A stretch of 64,000 nt of DNA from Flavitalea plasmicola (GTDB lineage: Bacteria > Bacteroidota > Bacteroidia > Chitinophagales > Chitinophagaceae): NCBI RefSeq assembly GCF_030546645.1, contig NZ_JAUOTO010000003.1, positions 62,001 to 126,000 on the forward strand. Direction: 5' to 3'. Positions within the stretch are counted from its first letter, which is position 1. Each line of letters opens with the position of its first letter. The notes beneath the pieces are model-generated. The model worked only from the letters and a program-made list of their open reading frames with translations, ran no database searches and had not been told where the DNA came from. A program made the position numbers and the translations under genes. Below are positions 1-9,865 of this stretch, piece by piece.

Positions 1-3000
1 GCGGGGCGTTTTCTTTTTCTTTTTAAACAACTCGTCGATCCTGTCAAAATCCCGCCGGTAGGAGATACTGGCGCCGGAGCTGTTTTGCGTGTGATTGCCT
101 GATAAGTAATTATAGGAGTCACGGTAGAAGAACGAGAGGACAACCCTTCCGTCTGGCGTAATCTTGTATTCGGCGGTGATATCCGGCAGGAACTGGAAGG
201 AGGCTGCCTGCACCTGCGCAGCGCCCATGCCGATGTCGAAAGCGCTTCCCAACGTCAGTGTCAGCTTTTCCTGCATGAAGCTCTTTGCGACGGATAGATT
301 CAGGTTAGTCCTGTCCGGGGTCAGCCTGCTTTGGTCGACATCAGCTATAGCAGTACCGTTGTAGAAGCTGGTATTGAAGTTGACCCGCAGACTGTTGTCC
401 CGGAAGATCTTACGCAGCAGATTGTAGCCCCATCGGCTAAAGTAGTTGCTGACGATACCGGAAATGCTGTTGAAGACCACGCGCGTTGCGGCCCCAGGCG
501 CATCGAAAGCGCTGGTGCTGCTGGATAAAGGCACGAAAGTGTTTAACACCACCAGGCAGGACACCTGCTTGTTCAGCTCATTCACATCCCCCTGGATCTT
601 CTGGAGCAGGGCAAGGGCTTCCGGATCGTTCTTCAATGTGCTGCCGGGAGGCAGATCGATCTGGAAGTCGATCTTCGGTGACATCAATTTATTCGATAGC
701 GTTGCTGTAACGATGATGTCGCCCGTATAACGCTTTACATTCTCGCTGCTGATGACCACCCCGCTGGCAGCAGAGAGACCCAGGTCGCTGAAACGTACAT
801 TCTCCGCCCGGTAGGTCGCCGTGATGCCGATGTTGGCATCATAAGGATTTCCGCTCCACTGGATGTAATTGCCCACGCCTTCCTTAAGGATAAAGGGCTT
901 GTGGATGAAAGACTGAAAGGTGAAGTTATAATTTCCCCTGTCGATCTCATATCTTCCTTTCAGCGTCAGGTCCTGATTCGTTCCCACTTCCAGGGCCAGC
1001 GAGCCATGACCATTGGCTTTGATGATATCTCCGGAAAGAGGATCAATAATTACATAAACATTCGCATAGTTGTTGGCATACATGTCCAGGCTGACCAGGA
1101 GGTTTGAGCTCTTTTTATCGGCAGTCTGATTTTTCATCTCCTTCCCATACACCTTCCATTCAATGAAGTCCGCCTCGCCTTTTTCCCGGACGACGGAAGG
1201 CGGCAGGTAGATATTGCTGCTGTCGGTGGGCTCTCCTTTAATATACATCCGCATGTCTTCTTCGGGGCCCGTCAGTGTCACACGTGCTTTACCGATGACA
1301 GAGCCATAGAACTGGCTATTGTCGGTGGCTTTGGTATCCAGCAGGAGCAGCCGGTTAGTGCTCAACTCAAAATCAAAGGCCAGATCGTCAAAGGAGTGGT
1401 GGAAAAGCCTTCCCCTGCTGAGATTAGCTGTGCGTCCCTGTTTGTCCTTTAGCTGGAACTGGCCAAAGTCGATGGTGTCCTTCTTGAATTGGATGGTAGC
1501 CGAAGGGATCTTATAGGTACATTGCGTATATGCGACCTTCAACGAGGCATCTTTCAACTGCACGGTGCCGAGATATTGGAGGTCGTCGCCCTGTCCTACG
1601 ATCCGGAGCTTGCCAGTGGCATTGCCTGTAAGATTCGTAAAGACACCGCCCAGGTATTTCTCCAGGAGATCTACCTTTGTATCACTGACATCCGCGATAA
1701 TGTCGAGAGGAGGGCCTTCGAGGCTGTCCCTCGTGTGGATCAGCCCTTTGATATCGAAATGATAGCTTTTATTATCGGAATGGGCCAGCGTATTCAACAT
1801 CCCGGTGGATTTCTGATAATCCGCGTTCAGCTCCAGCCGGCCGATGGAGTCGTTTTCAAACCGGAATTGCTCCGCCTCGCCCCGGAAATGGGCGGCCGGC
1901 TTGCCAAAAGGATCGATCATGTCGACGCTGCCCGAAAGCAGGCCCTCGATCCGTTGGGACTTTACGAAGTAAGGAGTGAAGTCACCGATATTGATCTTCT
2001 TAAGGTCTATATGTACGTCGTTCCAACTGCCCTCGTCGGATGGACTGGTGGTCACCTGCACCTGTTGCTCTCCATTGTGGATCGTCAGCCCGTCAGCGGA
2101 GATGATCTGGTTGCTGAAGGACAGTTCGCCGTCCTTATCGATCGTCCATGTCTTGCTGTTGATGTCAAAGGTGGACGGCAGGAATTTTACACGCACGCCT
2201 GTGGGAAGGGTTTGGACGTCCGCCGAAAGGTTGGCGGAGTTCAACGTCTGGTTGGCGCTGGTCGTCACCTGCACATTGGACAGATCGTTGGAACTGCGCA
2301 GGTGAAGCCGGGTACCGGGAAAATGAAGACTATCGTTCAGATGGACATCGCCAATGGTCGTCTCCATGGAAAGACTGTCCAGGTTGCCCCTTCCTTTGAG
2401 TGAAAGGTTGTCAAAGCTGATATTCTTATAGCCGAAGTTCGGCAGGTCCACATTCAGGTCCAGCAGATTGTCCTTCGTATTGATACGACCACTTACGCCT
2501 GCATTGTTAAAACCCTTCAGGTCCTTACCAAAAAGATCAATGTATTCATCCACCTTTTTGGTCGTAATGACAAAGCTGAAATTTTGATTGATGGGTATGG
2601 ATTTCGCTGGTTTGATATAGCTAGGATAATACTTGTTCAGAAAGGTCTGGAAGCTGGCGGGCAGGTCCTTGATAGAGAATTCACCCACGATGGCGCCATC
2701 GAACTCATTGCTGACCACGGTAATGGTCTTGTTGTTGTCTACGATGCTGGACTCCACAGACAAGGAGTCGAATGATACCCGCTGTCCGTTTTTGAAGACC
2801 GAGGCGTCGTAAATGCTGGCACGGCCCAGGAAGTTGTCGATATTGTCACCCGTGAAATTGCAGCGGAACTTACCGTTGAACTCCACCTGCTGACGGACGA
2901 ACTGCAGCTTGGTCAGATCGGCCTTTGCTACCTGCGCCGTGAAATCGAATTTAGGGTGCTCCTGGCTGAAGTCGATCAATCCGTTGAGACGGGCATCCAG

Positions 3001-4769
3001 GGAAGGATCCCCCGAGACCAGCTCCCCATTGAACTTCCGCTTGGCCACGGCTCCGTTGATCTGGATATGCTGGTAGGTATAATGATTGAACTCCAGGCTA
3101 TTGATCGTCCCGTTGAGGCTGGCATTCAATGTACCGGCCTTCAGGCCGGCACCGATGACCTTTCCCTGGAAACTGATCTTCCCCATGTCGTTGTTGTCAA
3201 GAAAAGGGCCCAGCTGGAAATTATCCGTGCTGATGATCCCGGAATAAACGGAAGGACCGTATTCCAGCAGCTTCATATTGACATTGGCGTTCAGGGAGCC
3301 CAGGTTGGTCTCGATGGTGCCGTTGGTGACGAAGTCCCGTATGTAGCCAGTGAAGTTCCCTTTAAACCGGAGCCATTCGATCCTGTCGAGACGAGGCTGT
3401 TCGATCGTCGCTATCTCGGGCGCCAGCATCTTCATATCCTCGTACGTAGTGCTGAATTCGGAGGATTGCAGATCGATAAAGGTCTTATCGATATCCGGAA
3501 GCCCTTTCAGCTTGAAGTTTCCTTTCAGCAGGGTGCTCTTACCGGCCTGGACGACGGCATTCTTTCCTTCCAGGTCGGAGACGGTGCCTTTGACAACACC
3601 GCTTATGCGGAGATGTTTTTTCCAATCCTTTAACTCAGGGGCAAAGTAGGAGATATCATCGCTGTCTATGTCTGCGTCGGCAAAGTCGGCTTCCATCCGG
3701 ATCCGGGTCTCGAAGTCGGACATATCGTCCAGGGTCCGGAACCGCATGGCAAAGTAGTTGCGCAAATGACTTTTGCCTGTCTGCAGGTCCAGGCGATGGA
3801 ACTCCATGGCTTCCGGATACCATTTGATGCGGGCGCTGAGCTTCTTTACTTCGAAGCCGCTGCGCTCTTTTGTGGCCAGCTGGAATTGAGCGGTGATAGT
3901 ATCCTGGCGCAGCCGCAGGTTGGTAAAGCTGGTATTGACCGTATGGAAATAGATATGGTTGCCGTCGAAATGCTTGTTGGGCAGCGTGTCCTCCCGCTTT
4001 TCATTTCTGAAAGATCCATTGGTGATGCTGACCTTGCCGGCAGTGAGGTCCCATCCTGCCGGGTTCAGCCGGAGATGCAGCGGGTCGAGGATAAATGTCG
4101 TGTCGGGCGGGGCGGGCCTTCTTCCTCTGTAATTGGTCAGCGTGAAGTCAGGGCGTGTAAAGGTGAGCGCATTTATCCGTGCCAGCTTTTGCGTAAAGCT
4201 CATTGTGTCGGCATTGAGATATAGCGCCTGCAGCCGGAGGTCCATATCTTCCCCCCTCCATTCATCTTTTTTTTCAAAATGAATACGGGCAAGGTCGAGG
4301 CGTTTGAGGTCCAGCTCCACGGGGTGTTCCGTGGTGTCCTTTTGAACCGTGACGGGTTGGGAAGATGATGAAAAATAATCGACGATGAACTGATAGTTCC
4401 ACACCGAATCCCTGCGATGCAGCCGGATCGTGGCATCCTCCAATCCAATGTACTGAAGCTCCGTTTTATCCTTGAAGAACCACCAGTCCGTGATATTGAC
4501 CTTCAGTGCCCCGGCATACAGGATGGTGTCCCGGTGCTGGTCTTCTACCAGCGTGCCTTCCAGCACCATTTTGTTGAAAAGGGAAAAATCCACCCGCTGA
4601 ACGGTGATGGTGGTATGCAGCTGATGAGAAAGGCGACTGGTGACCTTCGAGACCAGCCAGGTCTGAACAGGTGGCAACTGGATGAGCAACCAAAGCGTTA
4701 CCAGAAGTAGTATTAAAATCAGTAATGTATTACGGAGTATTTTCCAGATCTTTCTCAGGGGGCATTCAT
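1..4769 (-). CDS. AsmA/TamB-like translocation and assembly module protein, 3' end beyond the window, start disturbed
   Basis: Giant envelope protein of the TamB (DUF490) type, which in this phylum spans the periplasm and is linked to outer-membrane biogenesis or lipid transport. I read the minus frame from an N-terminal membrane anchor (first ~25 residues, basic then leucine-rich) through about 1,585 codons of beta-rich repeats without a stop. The tail before the window edge, with SYRRDFDRIDELF followed by lysines, is the usual end of Bacteroidota TamB proteins, so little is missing. The start is odd: an ATG at 4769 runs into TGA after four codons, and the long frame opens only at CTG 4758, just after a TGA. 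One extra C in the C5 run (4758-4762) would join ATG 4769 to the long frame. This is either a sequencing error, a real frameshift or a non-ATG start. Family call is secure; the exact start is not. Confidence 0.85.
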
Positions 4770-4778
4770 TTCAAGCTG

Positions 4779-4809
4779 TAAAATTACACAATACCATGTG
4801 ATGTGCAAA
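4779..4809 (-). promoter_or_regulatory. Candidate Bacteroidota-type promoter for the TamB-like gene
   Basis: On the minus strand a TTTG (4809-4806) is followed after exactly 19 bases by TAATTTTA (4786-4779), one mismatch from the TAnnTTTG consensus at -7. It ends about 10 bases before the ATG at 4769, so the leader would be very short. This supports 4769 as the intended start of the TamB-like gene. Confidence 0.4.
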
Positions 4810-4901
4810 TTCAATACCAATAAACCATGGATCCTGGCTGCAAATCACCCATTTATGATTTCTTTTTCCAGGATAAGTTTAATTGCCTTCAAAAGAAGCC
4901 G

Positions 4902-5453
4902 TCAGTGACCGTGCTGATCCTGCATTTGCCGGTTGAACTGGTCCGACCCGCCTTTGGGTATGGACAGGGATTGCCAGTCCTTACCACGGATCATTTTACC
5001 AATATAGACGATCTGTCCCACGTGATGGGGGTAATGAGCCAACTGCCGATTGATGGCATCGATGGCTAAAAGAGGCTCGTGGCGGATATGAATGGTGCGC
5101 AGGAGGTCTTCGGCTGTCAGGCTGTTTAAGGTTCCCAGCAGGCAGCTCCACCCTTTTTCCCACAGCCCGATCGTCTGCTCGCGATTGTGTGAGTGTCCCT
5201 GCAGGCTGAACTCCGTCTCTCTATTCCTACCCGGCTTTTCTCCATCCTCTGTCAGGAAATTGGTCCAGCGACTGATCATGTTGCCGCTGAGATGCTGAAT
5301 GATGACGGCGATACTGTTGGACCAATCATTGGGTGTGTAATAAAAGTCCTTTTCCTCCAGCTGCATAAAGGTGCCTTCTCCCAGCAGCTTGTATGTAGTC
5401 ATCCTTTTGATGACCGATGCGAGATAAACATTGCCTAATGATGATGCGTTCAT
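4902..5453 (-). CDS. DinB-like / DUF1572 family protein
   Basis: Protein of 183 residues with the DinB-like four-helix-bundle look. It has a conserved His in the IIQHLSGNM helix, and a second and third His in the C-terminal stretch LAHYPHHVGQIVYIGKM, the typical metal-binding pattern of the DUF1572/DinB superfamily. Family members are small cytoplasmic proteins, some acting as thiol-dependent transferases; the specific reaction cannot be read from the sequence. The gene starts with ATG 28 bases after the gamma-glutamyltransferase stop, so the two could be co-transcribed. The family is clear and the function unknown. Confidence 0.8.
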   Translation of the reverse strand: MNASSLGNVYLASVIKRMTTYKLLGEGTFMQLEEKDFYYTPNDWSNSIAVIIQHLSGNMISRWTNFLTEDGEKPGRNRETEFSLQGHSHNREQTIGLWEKGWSCLLGTLNSLTAEDLLRTIHIRHEPLLAIDAINRQLAHYPHHVGQIVYIGKMIRGKDWQSLSIPKGGSDQFNRQMQDQHGH

Positions 5454-5481
5454 CGGATCTGTATTTTAAAGGTTAATCCCG

Positions 5482-7170
5482 TTAATATCCTTCTGCTGCG
5501 TCGTCCCCCCGGCTATCGCCAACGGCCTCTATCTTCCCTCCCGAAATCTTTATCACTTCCGTACGTCCTATGCTTCCCCGCTGTGTGATAGTGTAGCCCA
5601 TTTTCTGTAAGGCTTCCCGAACCTCGATGGGGAAGCCGGTCTCCACAAAGATCTCATCAGGCAGCCACTGATGATGGAACTTGGGCTTGTTCACTGCATC
5701 CTCCGTCGTCATGTTGAATTCGAGTATATCTATCAATGTCTGGAATACCGAAGTGGTGATGGTCGTACCACCCGGCGTGCCCGCAATGATGAATACCTTA
5801 CCTTTATCCAACACGAGGGTAGGGGTCATCGAGCTCAGCATGCGCTTGCCGGGCGCAATGGCATTGGCTTCCGCACCGACAGCTCCGTACATGTTGGGAA
5901 CTCCCGGCTTGATGCTGAAATCATCCATCTCATTGTTGAGGAAAAATCCCGCCCCGCCTACCACTACCTTATTGCCATATCCGCCGTTGAGCGTAGTGGT
6001 GATCGACACGGCATTGCCCTGACGGTCACATACATTCAGATGAGTGGTCTCTTCGCTGGCCGGAGAAAGGACGCCTGCCTGTATATCTTTGCTCGCACCA
6101 GCTTTGTCCGGCTGTATAAGGGACATGCGTTCATGGAGGTAAGCTTTGCTGGTAAGCGTTTTCACCGGCACCGCATAATAATCCCGGTCGCCCAGGTATT
6201 TTGCCCTATCGGCGTAGGCCAGCCTTTCCGCCTCCGCCATCAGGTGCACAGCCTTGGGGGATTCGAAGCCATAGGACTTCAGGGGCAGCTCTTCTGCCAT
6301 CTTCATCATTTGCTGCAGGATGACGCCGCCGCTGCTGGGCAGCGGCATCGTGACGATGCTGTATTGCTTGTAAGGGAAAACAGTTGCTTCCCGTTCCTTC
6401 GCCTGGTATCCGGCCAGATCAGCCGCGGTAATAATGCCTTTGCCCCGCTGCATTTCTTCCAGGATCAGCCTGGCAGTCTCCCCTTCGTAAAAGCCTGCAG
6501 CGCCCTTATCCCGGATGAGGCGCAGGGTCTTGGCGAGGTCTTTTTGAATCAATGTATCTCCTGCTTTCCAGCTCTCTTCTTTGATAAATACGGGCCCAAC
6601 CGTATTGTACTTTTTAAAGGAGGATTGCGCCGCATTCAGGCTATGGGCTTCTGCCGCGGTGATCGCAAAACCGTTTTCAGCAAGATCGATAGCCGGTGCG
6701 ATCAGCGTAGACATCGGCAGCCGGGCATATTTCAACTCGGCAAAAATACCGGCGATCGTCCCGGGTACGCCGGCGGCCAGGTGGCCATTTTGGCTAAGGT
6801 CCGTGCGGGCATTGCCGGACGCGTCCAGGTACATGTCCCGGGTTGCCGCTGCGGGCGCTTTTTCCCGGAAATCCAGGGCGATATTCCTGCCGTCGGCCAG
6901 GTGGGCCACCATGAAGCCTCCGCCGCCGATGTTGCCAGCAGCAGGATAGACGACCGCCAGGGCCAGCTGCGTGGCAATGGCTGCGTCCACGGCATTGCCT
7001 CCCTTTTGTAAGATGGTCAGGCCGGCCCTGCTGGCCAGCGGGTGTGCCGAGACGACAGCCCCGTTGGCGACCACCTTCTTTTTTTGGATCGCGTAGTGAT
7101 AAGGACTGCTTGTCTGCGCATAAAGAGAGCAGGTGAATGATACCAGAATGCCGGCGAACAGAAGGCGCAT
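5482..7170 (-). CDS. ggt: Gamma-glutamyltransferase, exported
   Basis: Hydrolyses or transfers the gamma-glutamyl group of glutathione and related peptides in the periplasm. From the ATG at 7170 the protein has 561 residues, beginning with a signal peptide (MRLLFAGILVSF to the SLYAQ cleavage region); an upstream in-frame ATG at 7218 would put 16 polar residues in front of it. The autoprocessing site is intact: TTHLNV at about residue 375 gives the N-terminal catalytic threonine of the small subunit, followed by GNAVSITTTLNGGYG and a PGGTTI glycine loop. Length is normal for the family. It diverges from an M14 peptidase across a 98-base gap, and together they suggest extracellular peptide salvage. 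Confidence 0.95.
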   Translation of the reverse strand: MRLLFAGILVSFTCSLYAQTSSPYHYAIQKKKVVANGAVVSAHPLASRAGLTILQKGGNAVDAAIATQLALAVVYPAAGNIGGGGFMVAHLADGRNIALDFREKAPAAATRDMYLDASGNARTDLSQNGHLAAGVPGTIAGIFAELKYARLPMSTLIAPAIDLAENGFAITAAEAHSLNAAQSSFKKYNTVGPVFIKEESWKAGDTLIQKDLAKTLRLIRDKGAAGFYEGETARLILEEMQRGKGIITAADLAGYQAKEREATVFPYKQYSIVTMPLPSSGGVILQQMMKMAEELPLKSYGFESPKAVHLMAEAERLAYADRAKYLGDRDYYAVPVKTLTSKAYLHERMSLIQPDKAGASKDIQAGVLSPASEETTHLNVCDRQGNAVSITTTLNGGYGNKVVVGGAGFFLNNEMDDFSIKPGVPNMYGAVGAEANAIAPGKRMLSSMTPTLVLDKGKVFIIAGTPGGTTITTSVFQTLIDILEFNMTTEDAVNKPKFHHQWLPDEIFVETGFPIEVREALQKMGYTITQRGSIGRTEVIKISGGKIEAVGDSRGDDAAEGY

Positions 7171-7268
7171 AATGAAAGATGGATTTGGTGGAAAGTTACC
7201 ATTTTTACTTACATTCATGCTCCATTATTTTCGCAAAAGCGCTATCAACCAACCAGAGAAAACAAACT

Positions 7269-9809
7269 ATGCAGAAGCTCATTTCACTCCTGTCCGGATC
7301 ATTGTTATTTTCATTCATTGCTTTTTCCCAAACCGCCCCTTCTCCGGAAACATTCCTGGGGTACCGGTTAGGGGACCATTACACCCCTCATTATAAGATC
7401 GTCAACTATTTCAGGGAGGTGGCAAGGTCCCTGCCTGCCCAGGTGAAGCTGGAAGAATACGGGAAGACCTATGAAGGCCGCCCATTGCTGCTGGCATTCA
7501 TCGCATCGCCGGAGAACCTGCAGCGGCTGGAGGATATACGCAAGAATAACCTCCGTCTCGCCGGTGTGCTGAAAGACGGCACCACGCCCGACGAGTCGTA
7601 CCCTGCCATCGTCTGGCTGAGCTACAATGTCCATGGCAACGAGCCTTCTTCTTCCGAGGCGGCCATGAAGACCTTATATACCCTGGTTGACCCCGCCAGC
7701 ACAAGGTCAAAAGAGTGGTTGCAGCACACCGTGGTCGTCATCGACCCCTGCATCAATCCAGATGGCCGGGACCGTTATGTCAACTGGTTTACCATGGCGG
7801 TGGGAAAAAATGCCAACCCCGATCCGCAATCCCGGGAACACCGGGAGCCCTGGCCGGGGGGAAGGACCAACCATTACAATTTCGACCTCAACAGGGATTG
7901 GGCCTGGCAGACACAGATAGAGACGCAGCAGCGCATGAAAAAATACAATGTCTGGCTTCCGCAGGTACATGTAGACTTTCATGAACAGAGCTATAATAAC
8001 CCTTATTATTTCGCCCCGGCCGCAGAGCCTTACCACGATGTAATCACCCCCTGGCAACGGGACTTCCAGGTACAGATCGGGAAGAACAACGCCAGGTATT
8101 TCGACCGGAACGGATGGCTTTATTTCACCAAAGAGGAATTCGACCTTTTCTATCCCAGCTACGGAGATACTTATCCCACCTATAACGGGGCCATCGGCAT
8201 GACCTTCGAGCAGGGAGGTTCACCCAGGGGAGGATTGGCCGTCATAAAAAATGATGACGATACCCTTACCCTGGCCGACCGCCTGGAACACCATTATACC
8301 ACGGGCATTTCGACGATAGAGGTGGCCGCGCAAAATGCTTCCCGGCTGATAAAGGAGTTTCATAAATATTTCACTGAAGCAAGAGAAAGGCCGGCTGGCG
8401 AGTTTAAGGCATGGCTGATCCGTAACGATCCGTACGGCGACCGCCTCGAACGGCTGAAGGTCCTGCTGGAAAAGAACAATATCGAATGGTCTCCGGCCCC
8501 TGCGGCGAGCTTCACCGGCATTGATTATGAGACGGGTAAGATGGCCGCCGTCAAAGCCAGCGCAGGCGACATTGTCATCAATGCCAACCAGCCCAGGTCC
8601 AACCTTCTAAGAGTATTGTTCGAGCGGACATCACGCATCAGCGATTCGGTGACCTATGATATTACAGCCTGGTCCATCCCTTACGTATATGGATTGCAGA
8701 CCTATGGGTTGAATGCCTTTGCCCAGGCAGGGGCGCGACCGGCAGTATCTGCGCCAACCTCATCTGGCGGGGCTGCGGCCGGGTATGCATATGCCGTCCG
8801 CTGGACAGGATTGAACAATGTCAGGTTCCTCTCGCGTCTGCTGGAGAAAGGGATAAAGGTTCGTTTTACGGAACAGGCTTTCCAATCCGGGGGACAGGAA
8901 TTTGAGAAAGGCACGCTCCTCATTCTGGCTACGGGCAATGGTTCCCTGGGAGCCAATCTCTGGACTTTCGTTACTTCGGCCGCTGAATCCACCGGCGTCA
9001 CGCTATATCCCATCCTTTCAGGTTTTGTGGACAAGGGCGCCGACTTTGGCAGTGACAAAGTGCATTTTATCCATGCTCCGAAAGTTGGCCTCCTGACGGG
9101 CGAGCAGGTGAGCTCGCTGAATGCCGGAGAGGTATGGCATCTGTTCGAGCGGGAGCTGGATTACCCCATTTCCCAGTTGGATGCCGAGGACATCGGGCGT
9201 CTGGACCTGAAGAAATATGATGTATTGATCCTGCCCAATGGGAATTACCGCAGCCTCGCCGATAAGACCGTTGCAGAGCCGCTGCGCAGCTGGGTGCGGG
9301 AAGGCGGAAAGCTTATTGCCATGGAGAATGCGGCGGAGCAGCTGTCCAAGCTGGAATGGGGCTTTTCCGGGAAAGACCAGGGCGATAAGAAAGAGGACGA
9401 TAAAGGGAAGAAAGAGGGCGATTATTCCTCCCTCCACCGCTATGGCAACAGACAGCGGGATGAGGTTGTGAAGAGTGTTCCGGGCTCCATCTACAGGGTC
9501 GAGCTGGATAATTCCCATCCGCTTGCCTTTGGTTATCCCGATCATTATTACACGCTTAAACAGGATGATAATGTATACGAATTCATGAAGGAAGGCGGCT
9601 GGAATGTAGGAGTTATTAAAAAAGATAACTATGTCAGCGGGTTCACGGGCAATAAAGCAAAAGAAAAGCTGAAGGATGGGGTCATATTCGGCGTGCAGGA
9701 GATGGGAAGGGGTGAGATCGTCTATATGGCCGATGACCCCCTGTTCAGAAGCTTCTGGGAGAATGGTAAATTATTATTTTGTAATGCGGTGTTCCTGGTG
9801 GGAGAATAG
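7269..9809 (+). CDS. M14 family zinc carboxypeptidase-like exported protein
   Basis: Exported zinc peptidase of 846 residues. The start chosen is ATG 7269, which begins a clean signal peptide (MQKLISLLSGSLLFSFIAFSQ). The M14 core lies at about residues 35-370, with zinc ligands His122 and Glu125 in NVHGNE and a third His in VHVDFHEQ (234-238). The C-terminal half (about 530-846) resembles the GATase-like fold often fused to these large Bacteroidota M14 proteins, with a lysine/aspartate-rich linker near residue 700. It probably trims peptides in the periplasm or at the surface. It is followed after 56 bases by a PIG-L deacetylase on the same strand. The family is secure; the substrate is unknown. 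Confidence 0.9.
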   Translation: MQKLISLLSGSLLFSFIAFSQTAPSPETFLGYRLGDHYTPHYKIVNYFREVARSLPAQVKLEEYGKTYEGRPLLLAFIASPENLQRLEDIRKNNLRLAGVLKDGTTPDESYPAIVWLSYNVHGNEPSSSEAAMKTLYTLVDPASTRSKEWLQHTVVVIDPCINPDGRDRYVNWFTMAVGKNANPDPQSREHREPWPGGRTNHYNFDLNRDWAWQTQIETQQRMKKYNVWLPQVHVDFHEQSYNNPYYFAPAAEPYHDVITPWQRDFQVQIGKNNARYFDRNGWLYFTKEEFDLFYPSYGDTYPTYNGAIGMTFEQGGSPRGGLAVIKNDDDTLTLADRLEHHYTTGISTIEVAAQNASRLIKEFHKYFTEARERPAGEFKAWLIRNDPYGDRLERLKVLLEKNNIEWSPAPAASFTGIDYETGKMAAVKASAGDIVINANQPRSNLLRVLFERTSRISDSVTYDITAWSIPYVYGLQTYGLNAFAQAGARPAVSAPTSSGGAAAGYAYAVRWTGLNNVRFLSRLLEKGIKVRFTEQAFQSGGQEFEKGTLLILATGNGSLGANLWTFVTSAAESTGVTLYPILSGFVDKGADFGSDKVHFIHAPKVGLLTGEQVSSLNAGEVWHLFERELDYPISQLDAEDIGRLDLKKYDVLILPNGNYRSLADKTVAEPLRSWVREGGKLIAMENAAEQLSKLEWGFSGKDQGDKKEDDKGKKEGDYSSLHRYGNRQRDEVVKSVPGSIYRVELDNSHPLAFGYPDHYYTLKQDDNVYEFMKEGGWNVGVIKKDNYVSGFTGNKAKEKLKDGVIFGVQEMGRGEIVYMADDPLFRSFWENGKLLFCNAVFLVGE

Positions 9810-9865
9810 CTACCGTTGGTGGATTTCAGCGGGCCAATAATTAATTGCACCTTAAATTGCACCCC

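Noticed and set aside
1489-2403. A 304-codon plus-strand frame in the TamB-like region
   Set aside because: The minus frame is continuous through this region and shows TamB-type repeats; the plus frame is compositional.
5671-7011. A 446-codon plus-strand frame opposite gamma-glutamyltransferase
   Set aside because: It is the antisense of a complete, motif-bearing gene; its translation is rich in Arg, Gly and His and lacks any domain.
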